Below, piece by piece: positions 21,912 through 34,164 of a stretch of 64,000 bases of DNA. Position numbers and translations under genes: made by a program. The notes beneath the pieces are model-generated. The model made no database searches. It had not been told where the DNA came from and worked only from the letters and a program-made list of their open reading frames with translations. Source of the stretch: Cryptomeria japonica (Eukaryota; Streptophyta; Pinopsida; Cupressales; Cupressaceae); contig NC_081414.1 in NCBI RefSeq assembly GCF_030272615.1, positions 520,742,185-520,806,184 on the forward strand. Reading direction: 5' to 3'. Position 1 is the stretch's first letter, and each line of letters opens with the position of its first letter.

Positions 21912-24141
21912 ATGGTGAACATTCCAATGGCAAATCACTTCGGGGAACGTGTACGCACCTACAGACGACCAGATGACGCAAGAGCAACGGTATGTATCTC
22001 AAAAACCCATATTGTCAATTTCATGAATTTGACTTGCTTGCGAGACATTGCGAGGCCCACAGGGAATGAAGAAAGTGACTTTTGCACCTGTGTGAGTGCA
22101 TCTTGCGCTTGTGTAGGGTATCCTGTGCTTGTGTAGGGTACACAGGTGCAAGTTGATGCAGCACAGGTGTAGGACACAACACACAGGCGCAGTTGTGCAC
22201 TGGGAACTCAAATTTAGTCAAAAATAGCATGTGAATGATCCGAAAAGGGGGATAAGGGTAGGATAGGTCAAAATAGATTAGAAACACCCTAATTTGGACA
22301 TGAAACAAGGAAATGCAGCCCGTAGGAGCAAACCCTAAAACTGACAAAATGTGCTCCAATTGTGATGCAAAGTCGACAGTATCCACTGATTACGTGGGAG
22401 AACCAACCTGACTGCTTCATGTTACGACATAGACTCAGGAGCACAGAAAGAGATACATTAGTAGGACTTGGAATATACTATATCACATTCATGCTCGAGA
22501 TTAGGGCAAACACAGGACTACTCACCGCATTGCCAGAGCGATGGCATTCGGAGACTTCCTCGTTCCATCTGGCGATTGGAGAGGCGACGGTGACACTAGA
22601 GGATGTATGGCGTATCCTCCGCATTCCAATTCATGGGGAGATGATAGAGTATGACCCAGTGATAGGGAGAGACACTTTGTGTAGATTATTTGAGTGCAAC
22701 GTAGATGATCTAGATATCGTAGAGAGGGAGATTGGTTGGGAGACCATGGCATCAGAGTATGATCGGCAATATGTAGTGATAGCCGTGGTTATAGCATGCC
22801 TACTAGTAGGGGACAGACTATTGGATGGGGAAGAGTGCTAGAGCGGATGGCGACAAAGGGGACGGTGTACGCATGGGGACCATGTGTACTTGCGATGCTA
22901 TATTTTCAGTTGCATCAGATAGCATATCAGGGGGTGCAGACATTGAGCTATGGAGTTACACTGTTACAGGTATGGGCATTTGAGCACATAGCCATATGTC
23001 AACCGATTGCAGAGAGACAGGTATTACCACACTGACCATATGTGTACTGCTATGGGGGAGCACTGAGACAGGGTCCTTTCGGATACATATTGTATTGGCG
23101 ACATGAGCTAGACAGATTGAGGGAGTTCACATGGAGGCCATATCCTGATTGCCCTGGATGGTCAGATGATAGTGATGAGCTATCGTATTGTAGATAGGAG
23201 AGATACCTGATTGGGCAACCAGTGAATCACCAGAGAGTGATTGAGATGTACCTACCAAAGAGAGTAAGATGATAGTTTGGAGAGAGGTAGGATGTACCTA
23301 GAGGGACTGCACACTTTGCCCGATCTCACAGAGAGACGAGTCAGTGGGGGAGGATGATTCAGCCACACATAGCATATGTCGGCTTCACTCAGCTATAGCG
23401 GAGATAGTGGGATTGGAGATTAGATGTGGTCGACGTCAGGACGACAGAGGAGTATGAACAATGGTTTGCACGACAACGGCCAGTGCCATTGATGGATCCT
23501 GATATTTCGGTACCGAGGAGACAGGAGGACTTCCCACTCGCTGGAGAGGAGGAGGGAGATGATGAGGATAGGGATGAGGGGGATAATGAGGACAGAGATG
23601 ATGAGGATGAAGATTATGAGCCAGATTCAGTCGATCAGGAATCATTGCAGGATATACCCATAGAGCCGGATATAGCTAGGATAGAGGAGATGGAGATATG
23701 CAGGGCTACCATAGCGAGTCAACATGATCACATTGTGACATTAGAGAGACAAAATGCCATCTTGAGGACAGAGCAGGATTAGTTCAAAGCAGAGATAGCC
23801 AGATTGACAGTGGCTCAAGATATAGCGATAGCCCAGGCATAGCAAGAAGGGCAGAGAGTCAATGAGTACATTGGGTTGATTAGCGATGCTAGTGCATATG
23901 AGATGGCATAGATGTTGGTAGAGACTGGAGAGGAGATATGCCATTGGAGGACACTATATGAGAGTGCAGTTCCAAAAAAGCAGAGAGTAGCATCATATCA
24001 GGCATGATCGAGGAGAGAGAGCAGGCCACGTTCTCAGAGGTGAGTGGACCTATGAGACCACCATAGCCAGGACCAGGGACAAGAGGGACATCATCCTAGA
24101 GACATGGCAGGGATGAGGAGGACAGAGGGAGCACCCAGTGA
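21912..24141 (+). pseudogene. Plant mobile domain (PMD) gene, antisense in Gypsy-2
   Basis: Homologue of the Gypsy-1 PMD gene, again opposite to its host element. Exon 1 starts MVNIPMANH at 21912. After the proposed intron, PMD motifs follow at 22371 onward: QPDCFMLRHRLRS, LLTALPERWHSETSSFHL, GEATVTLEDVWRILRIPIHG. The reading continues REIGWETMASEYDRQY, then GTVYAWGPCVLAML and YGGALRQGPFGYILYW. The acidic segment (about 23550-23640) is followed by a coiled coil (about 23680-23860). A deletion of about 16 bp near 22815 relative to Gypsy-1 shifts the frame, another shift lies after 23782, and several stops occur (for example near 23033, 23196 and 23780). About 630 residues would be encoded if intact. 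It is probably not functional in this copy. Confidence 0.82.
21990..22370 (+). other. Proposed intron of the Gypsy-2 PMD gene
   Basis: Same donor GTATGT as in Gypsy-1 after the homologous codon. The acceptor position reads GATGCAA at 22370 where Gypsy-1 has GATGCAG, so the AG is lost here. It contains CACAGGTGCAG/TGCACCTGTGT units in both orientations (22080-22200). Confidence 0.45.
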
Positions 24142-25958
24142 CAGAGGCACGTGCTCTATAGGACAGAGATAGATGTAGTTTGATATTTATGTAGTCAGCC
24201 TGCGAGCCATAATTAGGACAGACAGTCCAATTTTATACTTCGATATTATTTTGATACATGATATGATATGCATCGATATGATGGGATGCAATGGGTTATG
24301 GCTTATGCACTGTTTATGTACCATTGTGGAACATGTATGGATATATTTTTTTATGTGTTTTTGATGCATTTATAATATGAAATGGATAAAATGCTTGAGA
24401 ATGCAGGATGTAGCTTATGTTTGTGGAGATCGGAGAACTAGACCGAACTGACTACCCAAACTGACAGAGGAAATGTTAGTAAGAAGAAATGAGACAGAGG
24501 ACAGTTAGAGATGAACAAAAAACTTGCTTTCACTAATGCACTTTGTAGGTGAGAACCTTTATTTAATGTAGCAAAATGGATGCATAGCATCATGGCATTG
24601 AAGGCCAGAGCTGAAAAGGCAACCCTTTTTGCAAAAGATAGACACTTCACACACAAGGAATGAGTGGGGCATCCTAGGGTGCATACATCAAAGGTTGAGG
24701 TATGTGCGGCATTCACAAAGTGAACGTACTTATCACAGACACCCAATGATATAGTTGCCCCCATTTGTGACAAACATTCCACAAATAGCAAACACAACAA
24801 AAAAAAGGACCACGAACCATCCCGGTCACTCTAAATCACTCAGTGACATCATCGAGCAACATAGGAACATGATCGAAGATAAATCCATAAATGATAAGAC
24901 TCGCTAATTCCAACAAGTCAAACAAACATCTTGATCTTCATTGTCAAAAGTTGAAAGTGTTGATAGGACGATCATGCTGTCTGGTTTCAGGGAATGCGGT
25001 ACCCCGTCTAAGACAGGACACAGTCTGGTTTCGAGTATACCACACCCTGTATAAGACTCATGATAGTAGTGACCAGGACAAATGAGATTGATGCTGACGT
25101 TCGATTGATATGACAATTGTGATCAGTTTGAATGTCTGGTTTGATTGAAAAGTTCATCTATTTATGCATGATTTCAGTAAAGCGCGGTGTGTGATTGCAT
25201 GTCGTTGGAGGTATGCTCAGCGATCTGTCTTATGCACAAATGGATCATTTTTTTGTTTTTCTTTTCGAGTTTTTACAATTTTTTTGTGTTCATTTTTTTT
25301 TCAGGACTTTATTTGACATTTTAGGGATTATTTCAAGACATTTTTTCGATTTTTTTGAATTTTTTCAGAACATTTTTCAATTTTTATGATTTTTTTTTAG
25401 GACATTTTTCAATTTGTTTGGATTTTGTTAGGACATTATTCAATTTTTTTTGAATTTTTTTCAAGACATTTTTCAAATTTTTTTTTTTGGTTATTTCAGG
25501 ACATTTTTCCATTTGAAAGTTCCAGTGATTGAGCATGATAAGGGTAACGCACCCAATGTACATCGGAAAGACATATATAGAGACCAGGACCAAAACATAT
25601 GCACAAGAAACTGGAGCATGCAAGACAATGATGTTGACCAATCACAGGCCTGGAACAGAACATTGGGTCAGGACAAGGATAGGCGTGATAAACCTGCAGA
25701 GAGAAAGCATAGCTAGAGGTCATGACAGATAATGGAGCAATGATCTCTTTACACATGGTGCCTGTTTGCCAGGTTTTCACCATGGTACTTGCCCAAAGTG
25801 CCTGTTTGCCAGGTTTTCACTAGAGGGCGAATAATTTTTCTTTACTTTTTGTTCTTTTCTTTTTTTCTCTTTTTTCACTTTTTTTGTGTTTTTTGAGTTT
25901 TTTGATTTTTTTGTATTTTCAGGATCATATTTGAAGAATTTCTGATAGAAAATTATGC
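24142..25958 (-). repeat. Spacer between PMD gene and integrase, T-rich array
   Basis: No gene seen. It is the inverted equivalent of the Gypsy-1 spacer. It has CTTATAC/CCAGAC-type motifs near 24985-25060, the TTTTTCAGGACATTTTT array at about 25230-25520, and two GCCTGTTTGCCAGGTTTTCAC motifs at about 25759-25820. Confidence 0.7.
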
Positions 25959-26456
25959 CTAGTATTTGTAAAGGTGCATACTATTGACTGGATCTGACAA
26001 AGGTTCACCTTCTGGGGTGGCAAGCTGATATGCCCCCGAGCCATAGGCTGCAGTAACAATGAAAGGCCCAACCCAATTAGGTTCAAATTTGCCTTTGATG
26101 ATGTCAGTAGATTGTGTATTCTTGGGGTTTGCCTTTAAAACCAAATCTCCCACTTCGAAGTGTCACCCTTTGACCTTCTTATTATAAGAGCGACGGAGAT
26201 GGTTTTGATATGCTTACAAATGTGTCAGGGCTGTCTGACGTTTCTCATCTAACATCTCAAGCTGATGCAACTGAGAGACTCTGTGCATCTCACCATCAAT
26301 CAAATGTTGCAAGGAAACACGCAAAGAAGGAATCTCCACTTCCAAGGGTAAAATGGCTTCCGCACCATACACCAAAGAATAAGGTGTTGCACCAGTACGT
26401 GTGCGGATAGAAGTGCAATAAGCCCATAGTGCTGGATTCAACTGTACATGCCAATC
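25959..26456 (-). pseudogene. Integrase C-terminal part of Gypsy-2
   Basis: Two open pieces in the same frame as the upstream integrase (26441-26214 and 26153-25959). The first has the GATPYSLVYGAEAILPLE motif that follows the DDE core in plant Gypsy integrases. The second has GDLVLKAN and the GPY/F-type module (PNWVGPFIVTAAYGSGAY) ending MHLYKY. It is separated from the core by TGA at 26457-26459, apparently CGA to TGA, and by a further stop near 26165. Confidence 0.88.
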
Positions 26457-28043
26457 TCAACCAGCATCATTGACAACCTTTTTTAGGATCTTGATAATGG
26501 TTTTATTTGATGCTTTGGCTTGACCATTACCCTGTGGATAGTATGGATTGGAGAAACGATGTTGGATGTGAAAATTTTCACAGAGTTCTTTGACATCTTT
26601 ATTCTTGAATGGATGACCATTATCTGTAACTATGCAAAGGGGAACCCCATATCTGCATATGATATAATTCAGTAAGAATTTTGAAATTTGCACACCAGTG
26701 ATATAGGTCTTGGAGATAGCCTCAATCCATTTTGTAAAATACTCTATGGCTGTAATGATGAACTTGTGTCCATTTGTAGATGTCGGGTGAATCTTGCCAA
26801 TAAGATCCAATCCCCATTGAGAAAAGGGCCACAGAGATATGACAGAATGAAGCTCTTGGGTTGACGCATGAATGTAATTTCCATGGATTTGGCATTTGTA
26901 GCACTTCTTAACAAAATCATGAACATCTTTTTCCAGAGTGGGCCAATAATACCCAGCACGAATCAACTTTTTGGCTAAGCTCAGACCATTGAAATGGCCC
27001 CCACATATACCATCGTGAACCTCGTGTAAAGCCGTTTGTGCTTCGTCAGAATCCAAACACCTGAGGAGGGTATGGTCAAAGGAATGATGATAAAGGGTGT
27101 CGGCAATGATGACATATTTGGCCGTCTGTCGGACGAAGGCTCGGTGTTGGTTAGCGGAAAGGTTAGGTGGTAAAGTTTGGGATTTCAAATATTGATAGAC
27201 GTCATTGTACCATGGGGAGTTAGGACCAACAAGAACACACATCACATCTGCTGTCAGAATTTCAAAAGAAGGAACAAGCAACTGTTCGACCAAGAATTCA
27301 CATTTGTCCATATTGTGGGGCATATTTAACATGGAAGCAATCATAGCCATCGCATCTGCCAACTTGTTTTGAATTCTTGGAACTTGACTGAAATGGATAG
27401 CTGTGAATTTTGTCTTGAAGAAATCTACCATATGCTTGTAGGGAATAAGCTTTTCATCTTTTGTTTCGTAGTCATCATTCACTTGATGGATGACTAACTG
27501 AGAATCTCCATAGACTTGTAAATGTGTGATGTTCAGGTGGATCGCTACTCGGAGTCTTGTGACCAGAGCTTCATATTCTGCAATGTTATTGGTACAATGG
27601 AAAGTTATTCTATAGGATTTGGGAATAGCATCACCTTGAGGGGTGACAAACAATATACCTACTCCAGACCCGAACTTGGTATGGGATCCATCAAAATATA
27701 ACTTCCATTCATTAGAAGATGTGAAAGCAAAGACTGATTCATCCAGAAAATCGGTCAACATGGGATGATCATCATAAATAGGAGCCTCTGCAAGTTGATC
27801 CGCTATGACTTGTCCTTTTATTGCCTTTCGCTCCATGTACTCAATATCAAACTCACTGAGGATCATAACCCACTTTGATAGGCGACCGGTCAAAGCTGCC
27901 CTACTAAGCAAGTATTTCAAGGGATCAATTTTTGCAACTAGCAATGTCTTATGACTTAACATATAGTGTTGAAGCTTCTGTGTTGCAAAGACCACTGCTA
28001 AACATGCCCATTCAATAGTTAAATAATTCAACTCATAGCCCAC
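26457..28043 (-). pseudogene. Gypsy-2 second RNase H and integrase core
   Basis: A 528-codon open stretch. Residues 1-85 finish the reverse-transcriptase-linked RNase H (GYELNYLTIEWACLAVVFA). Residues 112-235 form an archaeal-type RNase H with D118 (FDGS), E157 (AEYEAL), D180 (YGDS) and D230 (LADAMA), all present. The integrase zinc module follows (H340 to H350, then C381xxC384), then the core with D412 (WGLDLIG) and D474 (VTDNG). The third catalytic residue, expected Glu in NGQAE, is Lys at residue 510 (codon AAA, 26514-26516). That single change should abolish strand transfer. The tandem RNase H arrangement is the main lineage evidence for Tat/Ogre-like. Confidence 0.93.
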
Positions 28044-28091
28044 TAGTGTCCGACTGATATAATAAACAAACCGCTCTTTGCCTTTCTCATC

Positions 28092-28373
28092 CTATTGGGC
28101 CAAGAGAACTCCTAGTGTCGTTTCAGTTGCATAAATATACAATATAAATGGCTTTCCTTCTATAGGAGGCATTAGAATAGGTGGCGACAGCAAATAGTCC
28201 TTAAGAGTTTGAAATGCTGATTGACATTGCTCAGTCCATTTAAAAGTGACTCCTTTATGCAATAAATGTTTGAATGGTTGACATTTGTCTGCCAATTGAG
28301 CTATAAACCGGCGGATTGACTGTAGCTTTCCTTGCAGACTTCTTAGTTGACAGAGATTGGAAGGAGGAGGCAT
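28092..28373 (-). pseudogene. Gypsy-2 RT connection and first RNase H start
   Basis: Carries LRSLQGKLQSIRRFIAQLADK, the thumb-like element after Gypsy reverse transcriptase, then FKWTEQCQSAFQTLK and the RNase H start LYIYATETTLGVLLAQ. The first catalytic Asp of this module is not evident, as is common where a second RNase H has taken over. It ends at TAG 28092-28094 (CAG to TAG), after which the reading resumes DEKGKERFVYYISRTL into the next piece. It overlaps the reverse transcriptase ORF in another frame because of a frameshift near 28375. Confidence 0.88.
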
Positions 28374-29614
28374 CTAATTATTGCTTTAACCTTGGCAGGG
28401 TCGACTTTGATGCCTCTATGAGAAATAATGTACCCTAGTAATTTGTCGGCTGTGACACCAAAGACACACTTCTTTGGATTGAGTCTGAGCTTGTAAGTCT
28501 CCATTCGGTCAAAGATTGGGCCTAAGATGGCTAGATGACTATCTCTTGTGATAGATTTGCATAATAAGTCATCAACATAGTCCTCCATCAAAGTATGCAT
28601 GAAATCATGGAAAATTGTCATCATTGCTCTTTGATATGTTGCTCCAGCATTTTTGAGACCAAAGGACATCACATTCCAACAGTAGGTACCCCAAGCACAG
28701 GTGAGTGTTGTCTTATGTTGATCTTCACGAGCAATGCGAATTTGGTTATAGCCGGAGAAACCATCCATCAATGAGAGCATCTCATATCCAGCAGTCATGT
28801 CAACTATGATGTCTATATTTGGCAGTGGAAAATCATCTTTAGAGAATGCTTTATTGAGATTCCTAAAATCCGTACAGATTCTGATACCCCCAGTTACCTT
28901 GCTAACTGGTACCAAATTGGAGATCCAGTCTGCATAATCAATGGATCTGATAAAGCCCACGTCTAGTAATTTTTTTAGTTCTACCTTGACCAAGAGAGCC
29001 ACCTGGGGATGCATCTTTCTGAGTTTCTGTTTGATAGGCTTGGCATCTGCTTTTAATGGCAAGTGATGAAGGACTAATTCTGGATCAAGGCTAGGCATAT
29101 CTGCATAGGACCATGCAAAATTGATCTTCTTCTCAAGAAAGAAATTGATAGAATCTATCTTTTCCTGTTTTGATAGAGAAGCAACAAAATGAATGACCTT
29201 AGGGTTGTCAGGTGTACCCAAATTTATCTCTTTGATCATTTCCACAAGCAATGTTGATTTATCCTGACTTGATAGGGGTATGTCCAATCTTCCACCTTTG
29301 GGCACCTTAGAGAGGTTTTCACCCATAGGTATGTCTTTTATTTTTACTTTTTTATGATCAGAGAGTGCCTTACGGTTTTCACTCAAAGACTTATCTTTTT
29401 GATTTTGTACTTTTTCTTTTCTTTTTTCATTTTTATGACTGGAAGATGGAGTTGACTCCCCAAAATATGATGTGGAATCCAGATCAATAGCAAATCCTAC
29501 CTTATGATCACCTTGTGGTATGCCTTCCCATAGTCCAAGGAATTCTGCAATTGCTTCGTCATTTTGAAAACAATCCAATGTGAGTGGTTCTTGTTGATCA
29601 TGTTGGATAAGCTA
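28343..29614 (-). pseudogene. Gypsy-2 reverse transcriptase
   Basis: The 411-codon open stretch 29578-28343 includes a Lys-rich linker, EKKINFAWSYADMPSLDP, LRKMHPQVALLVKVELKKLL, the palm motifs RICTDFRNLNKA, LMDGFSGYNQI and MSFGLKNAGATYQR, and the YVDD box at residues 334-337 (MEDYVDDLL), so polymerase active-site residues remain. The frame extends upstream past TAG at 29612-29614 (apparently CAG to TAG) toward 29749. At its end the frame is lost near 28375, one base before the MPPPSNL segment of the next piece. Function is lost through these breaks rather than through the active site. Confidence 0.95.
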
Positions 29615-29749
29615 CGGATAGATAAGGGGCATGTCATCATCAATTTTAAAGCTGGAGAGGGCTGAGATGGTAAAGATGTAAACATTCATGGTATTAGTAC
29701 CCAAACTACTCGCATCTGATTCGGAGCTTGGGTCCCAGAATGACTCTAT

Positions 29750-30829
29750 CTAGGCATTAGGACATGTTTTGGGAAGGGGAGTTATTTCATGTTTGTCTTC
29801 CATGGGCAAATCATCGGGTTCAAGGAAAACATTGTCGAGGGCATAGGAGCTAGAAGAAAAAGAACTCCACTCCCATTCATTGGAATCAGTTTCAAGTCGG
29901 GTATCCTCAGGTGTTGTTTCATCATCAGAGTCACGCCCCTTTCTACACGTGGTCATTTTGGTAGACGAGGGTCCAATTCGCAATGGTACAAAACCTAACC
30001 CTAAAGTTGGAGGTCGCATCTTGGGTATAATAGGTTCTAGCCTTCCTTTCTTGTTAGGGCCTAAGCCACTGCAGCTGTCATATCCTTTCTTCTGTAGCAT
30101 AGTAAATCCTTTGTCGTACCGCTCCACTGGCAACCTGAAAGGTGGGGTCTCAGTTGGATCCTTATAAAGCCAATCTATGACATCATCATCCAAAGTTTCT
30201 TTGTCAAGTTCACCCCATCTTGTAAATGTAGTGGGGGGCTGATATTGAATGACTATCTTAGGTTCCTTTTGCAACAAATGTGGTTTGCCATGTGATTTTG
30301 GAGATATTGGTAAATTCCCAATGAGGAATGTTTGAGCCATTGAATACTCTCCACATCCTTGGTCCTGTATCTTCAATTTACCTTTTATAGCTTCTAACAA
30401 TTCATTAGGATCCACATAACTATGTGAGTGGGCCTCTCTATTGACTGGGACTTGCTGCTGCGGGGAATCCTTTAGAGTAGCACAAAATTGAAATGGATTA
30501 GGATCTCCTGGAATTGTTATCTCAGTTCCATTGTAAGGATATTTTAAACATTGATGATAAGTGGATGGAACTACTTTCATTGCGTGGATCCACGGACGGC
30601 CAAGAATCATATTGTAAGGGAGATCAAGGTCTAGGACCTGCAGGAAAGTGTTTTCTGTCACTAGACCAACTCTAATAGGCAATGTAATTATCCCTCTAGA
30701 TGGGCGCTCGGCATCATCATATACTTTGATTAAAATTCTTCTGGAAGAATCAATATCATTCTCTGTATAACCAAGACCAATGACCACTCTCAAGGTATAG
30801 ATGTTAAGACCTGCTCCACCATCTATCAA
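29750..30829 (-). pseudogene. Gypsy-2 aspartic protease with G-patch
   Basis: The 359-codon stretch starts at the retropepsin loop (IDGGAGLN, residues 2-9) and has the second protease motif ILGRPWIH at residues 75-82. After a linker comes a G-patch-like segment at about 241-265 (YDKGFTMLQKKGYDSCSGLG, then PNKKG), a nucleic-acid-binding module seen next to protease in several retroviral-type elements. An acidic tail follows. It is bounded by TGA at 30836-30838 upstream (CGA to TGA) and TAG at 29750-29752 downstream. The frame is the same as the neighbouring gag and RT pieces, so only substitutions separate them. Confidence 0.87.
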
Positions 30830-30835
30830 GACTCG

Positions 30836-31780
30836 TCAGATTTTGCAATTATGGACAAAGACTTCAAGATGTAAAGGATCATTGTGAGGGAGCTTATCAG
30901 GTGAAATATCGTTATCAAAAAATGCAACGTGCTGGGAAACAGCTAGATGTCCTATTCGGGCTTGAAACTGGTCAACATCAATGTCTGTCGGGATAGTGGA
31001 CTCAATTAAAGCTTTATCTAGGACTGCGCGATGCATAGGGGACATTTTCAACAATTCAAGAATTGATATTTGTGCAGGTGTCTTCCCCAGATGATCTAGG
31101 AGATTATATTGACTTGTAGAAGCTGATTTGGGAGGAACTACAGGAGCTCCTTTCAGGACTATTTTGGATCGATGAGTGGTAACTGCGCAAGAAGGATCTT
31201 GTTCCTTTATTCTTAGGGTGGAAACATACTCATTTGATGCTCGAAAGCAATTGATGACATTGTTATAACCAGTATTTGCATTATTTGTTGTTTGGGTAGA
31301 GTTTGAAGAAGATGTTTTACCCTTGTCATGATCAAGCAAAGGAGTTTTGAAAACTATATGATTAGTGTTAGAGGTCGCGTTGGGTGGATCTACCTCAATT
31401 ACCTCTTGCTCCAACAAGTCTTGAATCATATGTTTCAAAACATGATGCAGTTTTATGTCCTTTTCACCGATGGTATTCACAATATGCATTATCATTCCAC
31501 CAATGCGGCTTTACCAATGGTTCTGCCTTGATATCTGGTAACTTGATAAATTTTGCTTGTATTAATTGTTTCATTACTGACTCAATAGGCTCTCCCAATG
31601 ACGTAAATTGTCGAGGAGGTCCATCCCTTGATCGGAAAGGTTTTCATTGCTGATTTTGTTGTTGACCTTGTTGTTGATTATATTGTTGAGTGTATTGTTG
31701 AGTAACATTGCTTGCTGGTGTTTGATTTTGTTCCGTAGTTGACATATTAGGAGCACTCAATTTCTTGATTGTGAACGGGG
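30836..31780 (-). pseudogene. Gypsy-2 gag-protease linker
   Basis: The open piece 31495-30836 shows a gag-to-protease linker with SILELLKMSPMHRAVLDKAL, VSQHVAFFDNDISPDKLPHN and LHLEVFVHNCKI just before the protease loop. Upstream, other codons of the frame read RQFTSLGEPIESVMKQLIQA, then WWNDNAYCEYHR and KGHKTASCF, a CxxH/C-type zinc-binding pattern of plant Tat-like gag, broken by stops. It also holds a Gln/Asn-rich stretch at about 31640-31760. Confidence 0.75.
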
Positions 31781-32684
31781 GTTGATTTGCATTCACCGCT
31801 CTTGTGTCAACAACTCCATCATTAGTGACATTCTTATTTTTGTACCAAAATCTATTTCTGTCCCCTCAATTGTTTGTGTTGTCATTGTCTTTGTTGAGCT
31901 TAATGATTCCCTTAGCTACAAGAGCAGTTTCAATGTTCATCCCTTTCTTAATTAGTTTCTCAATAGTACTGGGACTTTTCAATTTGAGTTCATACATCAT
32001 TTCTGGGACCAAATTTTGAATAAACAAGTTCACTTGTTCTTCAAGTATATCTAGGGAAGAACGACTATACAAGCTTCACCATCATTGCAGGAAAGTCACT
32101 AATGGTTCACCTTGCTTTTGCTTGGTGTTGCATAAATCTGACATGATCACGTCACTGTCAATGTTCAATGCGAAGTGAGATATAAACTTTTGAGCCAATT
32201 CCGACTAAGTCTTTATATTTCCTGGCAGATGCGAATACCAATCCATGGCTTGTCCCATGAGACTTCGTGCAAATAAGTGCATTAAATATGTTTCCTCATA
32301 ACTCACTTCAGTACACGCCGTGAAAAATGCTCGAATGTGATCTTTTGGATTGCCATTCCCTTTATATTTCTCAAAATTAGGTGCCTCAAAATGCTTAGGG
32401 AAGGGAGGCATGTACAAGCTCTTGTCAAATGGATTAGGACATAAATCTTGATCTATGTACAACTTCTTTGTTCCTTTGGTTTCCAATGCGTTGACTTGTC
32501 GTTGCAACTTCTCAAGTTGTTGCGCAATTACGTCAGATTTTGGAGGTCCATCATTAATCCTAGTGGGTACTCTTTGTCGATACATCATGTTTCCGATCGA
32601 TTGTTGATGCTCTAAAATTGTCGTCTTTGGTGCCTCCGGCATATAATGTTCTTGGTACACCTCTTGTTGTGGTGGTTGTGTCAT
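31781..32684 (-). pseudogene. Gypsy-2 gag core (Retrotrans_gag type)
   Basis: Open piece 32684-32205 contains FPKHFEAPNFEKYKGNGNPK, FFTACTEVSYEETYLMHLF and GQAMDWYSHLP, the standard plant Gypsy gag core that builds the capsid. It continues after a stop as SELAQKFISHF and the shifted piece 32072-31866 (PEMMYELKLKSPSTIEKLI). Frameshift and stops near 32203 and 32070 disrupt it. Confidence 0.85.
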
Positions 32685-34164
32685 GCTTGATATTGACCTT
32701 GTTGCTGTGCTTCTTGTGGTGGAATCATCGTTTGTAGCCTAGGTTCATATTGCAATTGAGGGTGTTGTTGATATTGCACAGACGTCAATTGTGGTTGTGA
32801 AGTATGATAACTTGTTTGTCTTGGCACATATTGAGGCACAAGTTATTGTTGATGCTGATGAATCAGAATTTGCTGACTTTGTGCTAATTGCTATTGTTGC
32901 GGTGTAAATCCCATCATTTGCAAAAAACTTTGTTTGGGAGGTTTTTGTTGTTTCTCCTTAAGATGGGGTATCGCACTTGCATTGACTTGCTGTGTTGTTG
33001 TCCAATCCATTGTGGTGGTTGCAAGTTTACATTAACTTGTAATGGGGCAGAAGGCGATGCAACTTGTTGTCGAATGCGATATTGTTGTTAGTGTGTATTG
33101 TTTGTTTGCACATTCGATTGTACCTTTTGTGTATTACTCAATTGTTGCAAAATTTGTTGTTGGTGCAAACCACTATCTGTAGCTCTTTGTGTCACCATTA
33201 TCGAAGGATCTGTCACAATAGTTTGCATAACAAGTACTTGAGTATTTGGCAAATATATTGAACTTAATGGGACATAGGAACTTTGTTGCATTGTGGAATT
33301 ATTTTGGACATTGGTGAGATCAGGCATTCCAGTCGTAAAGCTTTCTTGCATCTTAGATTTTGATCCAATTTTATGCATGCAAGGAACCACTTCTTGTTGA
33401 GAGACAGCTGTCAATATTTGTGTGGTCCTCATTTGATCTTGTGTTACAGGTGTTGTATTAAATAATGGATTATTTATTGTTTCAAATGGTGACTTTTGAG
33501 GAATAGTCACTGTCAATGCCTTTGAAGCACGTTTACTCATCAAGGTAGGTTGAGTTTCTTGTTGCACATTTTCTTCATTTGGATGCGGAGAGAAACTTAA
33601 TAGCTCACCGCCTTGTTGTTTTTGTACATTGATTTGTTCACTTGAGGAGGTCACATTACTCATCATGTCAAGATATTTTTGTGGGAACATCTTAAAGACC
33701 TTGTTCAAGAATTTATCCATCTTTTTCGTCAACTTTGGATCTTGAAGGAACATATCAACATCATCAGAAGCATCGGAGTCTGATGAAGAATCTAGTAAAA
33801 TATTTGGATTTGTTTCTTGTTGAATGCCTTGATCTGAACCAAATCCTTGTGAAAGGGTTTGTTCCTCATATAATGTTTGAGTTTGAATGTCATGTTGTAG
33901 GTTTAGTTGATACCAATCAAAAGGTGCATTTCCCCTTAGTGTTGGTGGAACACTCCCATGTCCTGGTTTCATGGGTACAAACACTGGTTCATATAATGGA
34001 GGTGGTCCAAGTTGAACCATTCCATATGGTGGTAATGATGTGCTTGATGAACCTTCAATCTGTACTGTTTGACTAGTTTGAAACTCTGAGTTTGATATGT
34101 TGTCAATGGGTTGATATGTTGGTTCGCCCATCTTCTTAGATTTTGACCTTGTCTCAACAGGCAT
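32685..34164 (-). pseudogene. Gypsy-2 gag N-terminal extension
   Basis: The 34164-33088 piece begins MPVETRSKSKK, in the same HSDM context as the Gypsy-1 ORF. It is rich in Ser, Gln and Pro, with an Asp/Ser-rich patch (SSSDSDASDDVDMFLQ) and KKMDKFLNKVFKMFPQK. From 33087 to 32685 a Gln-rich stretch is broken by stops and shifts. I recognise no catalytic domain. It is probably the N-terminal part of a large gag, a region that is also variable in Gypsy-1. Confidence 0.65.
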
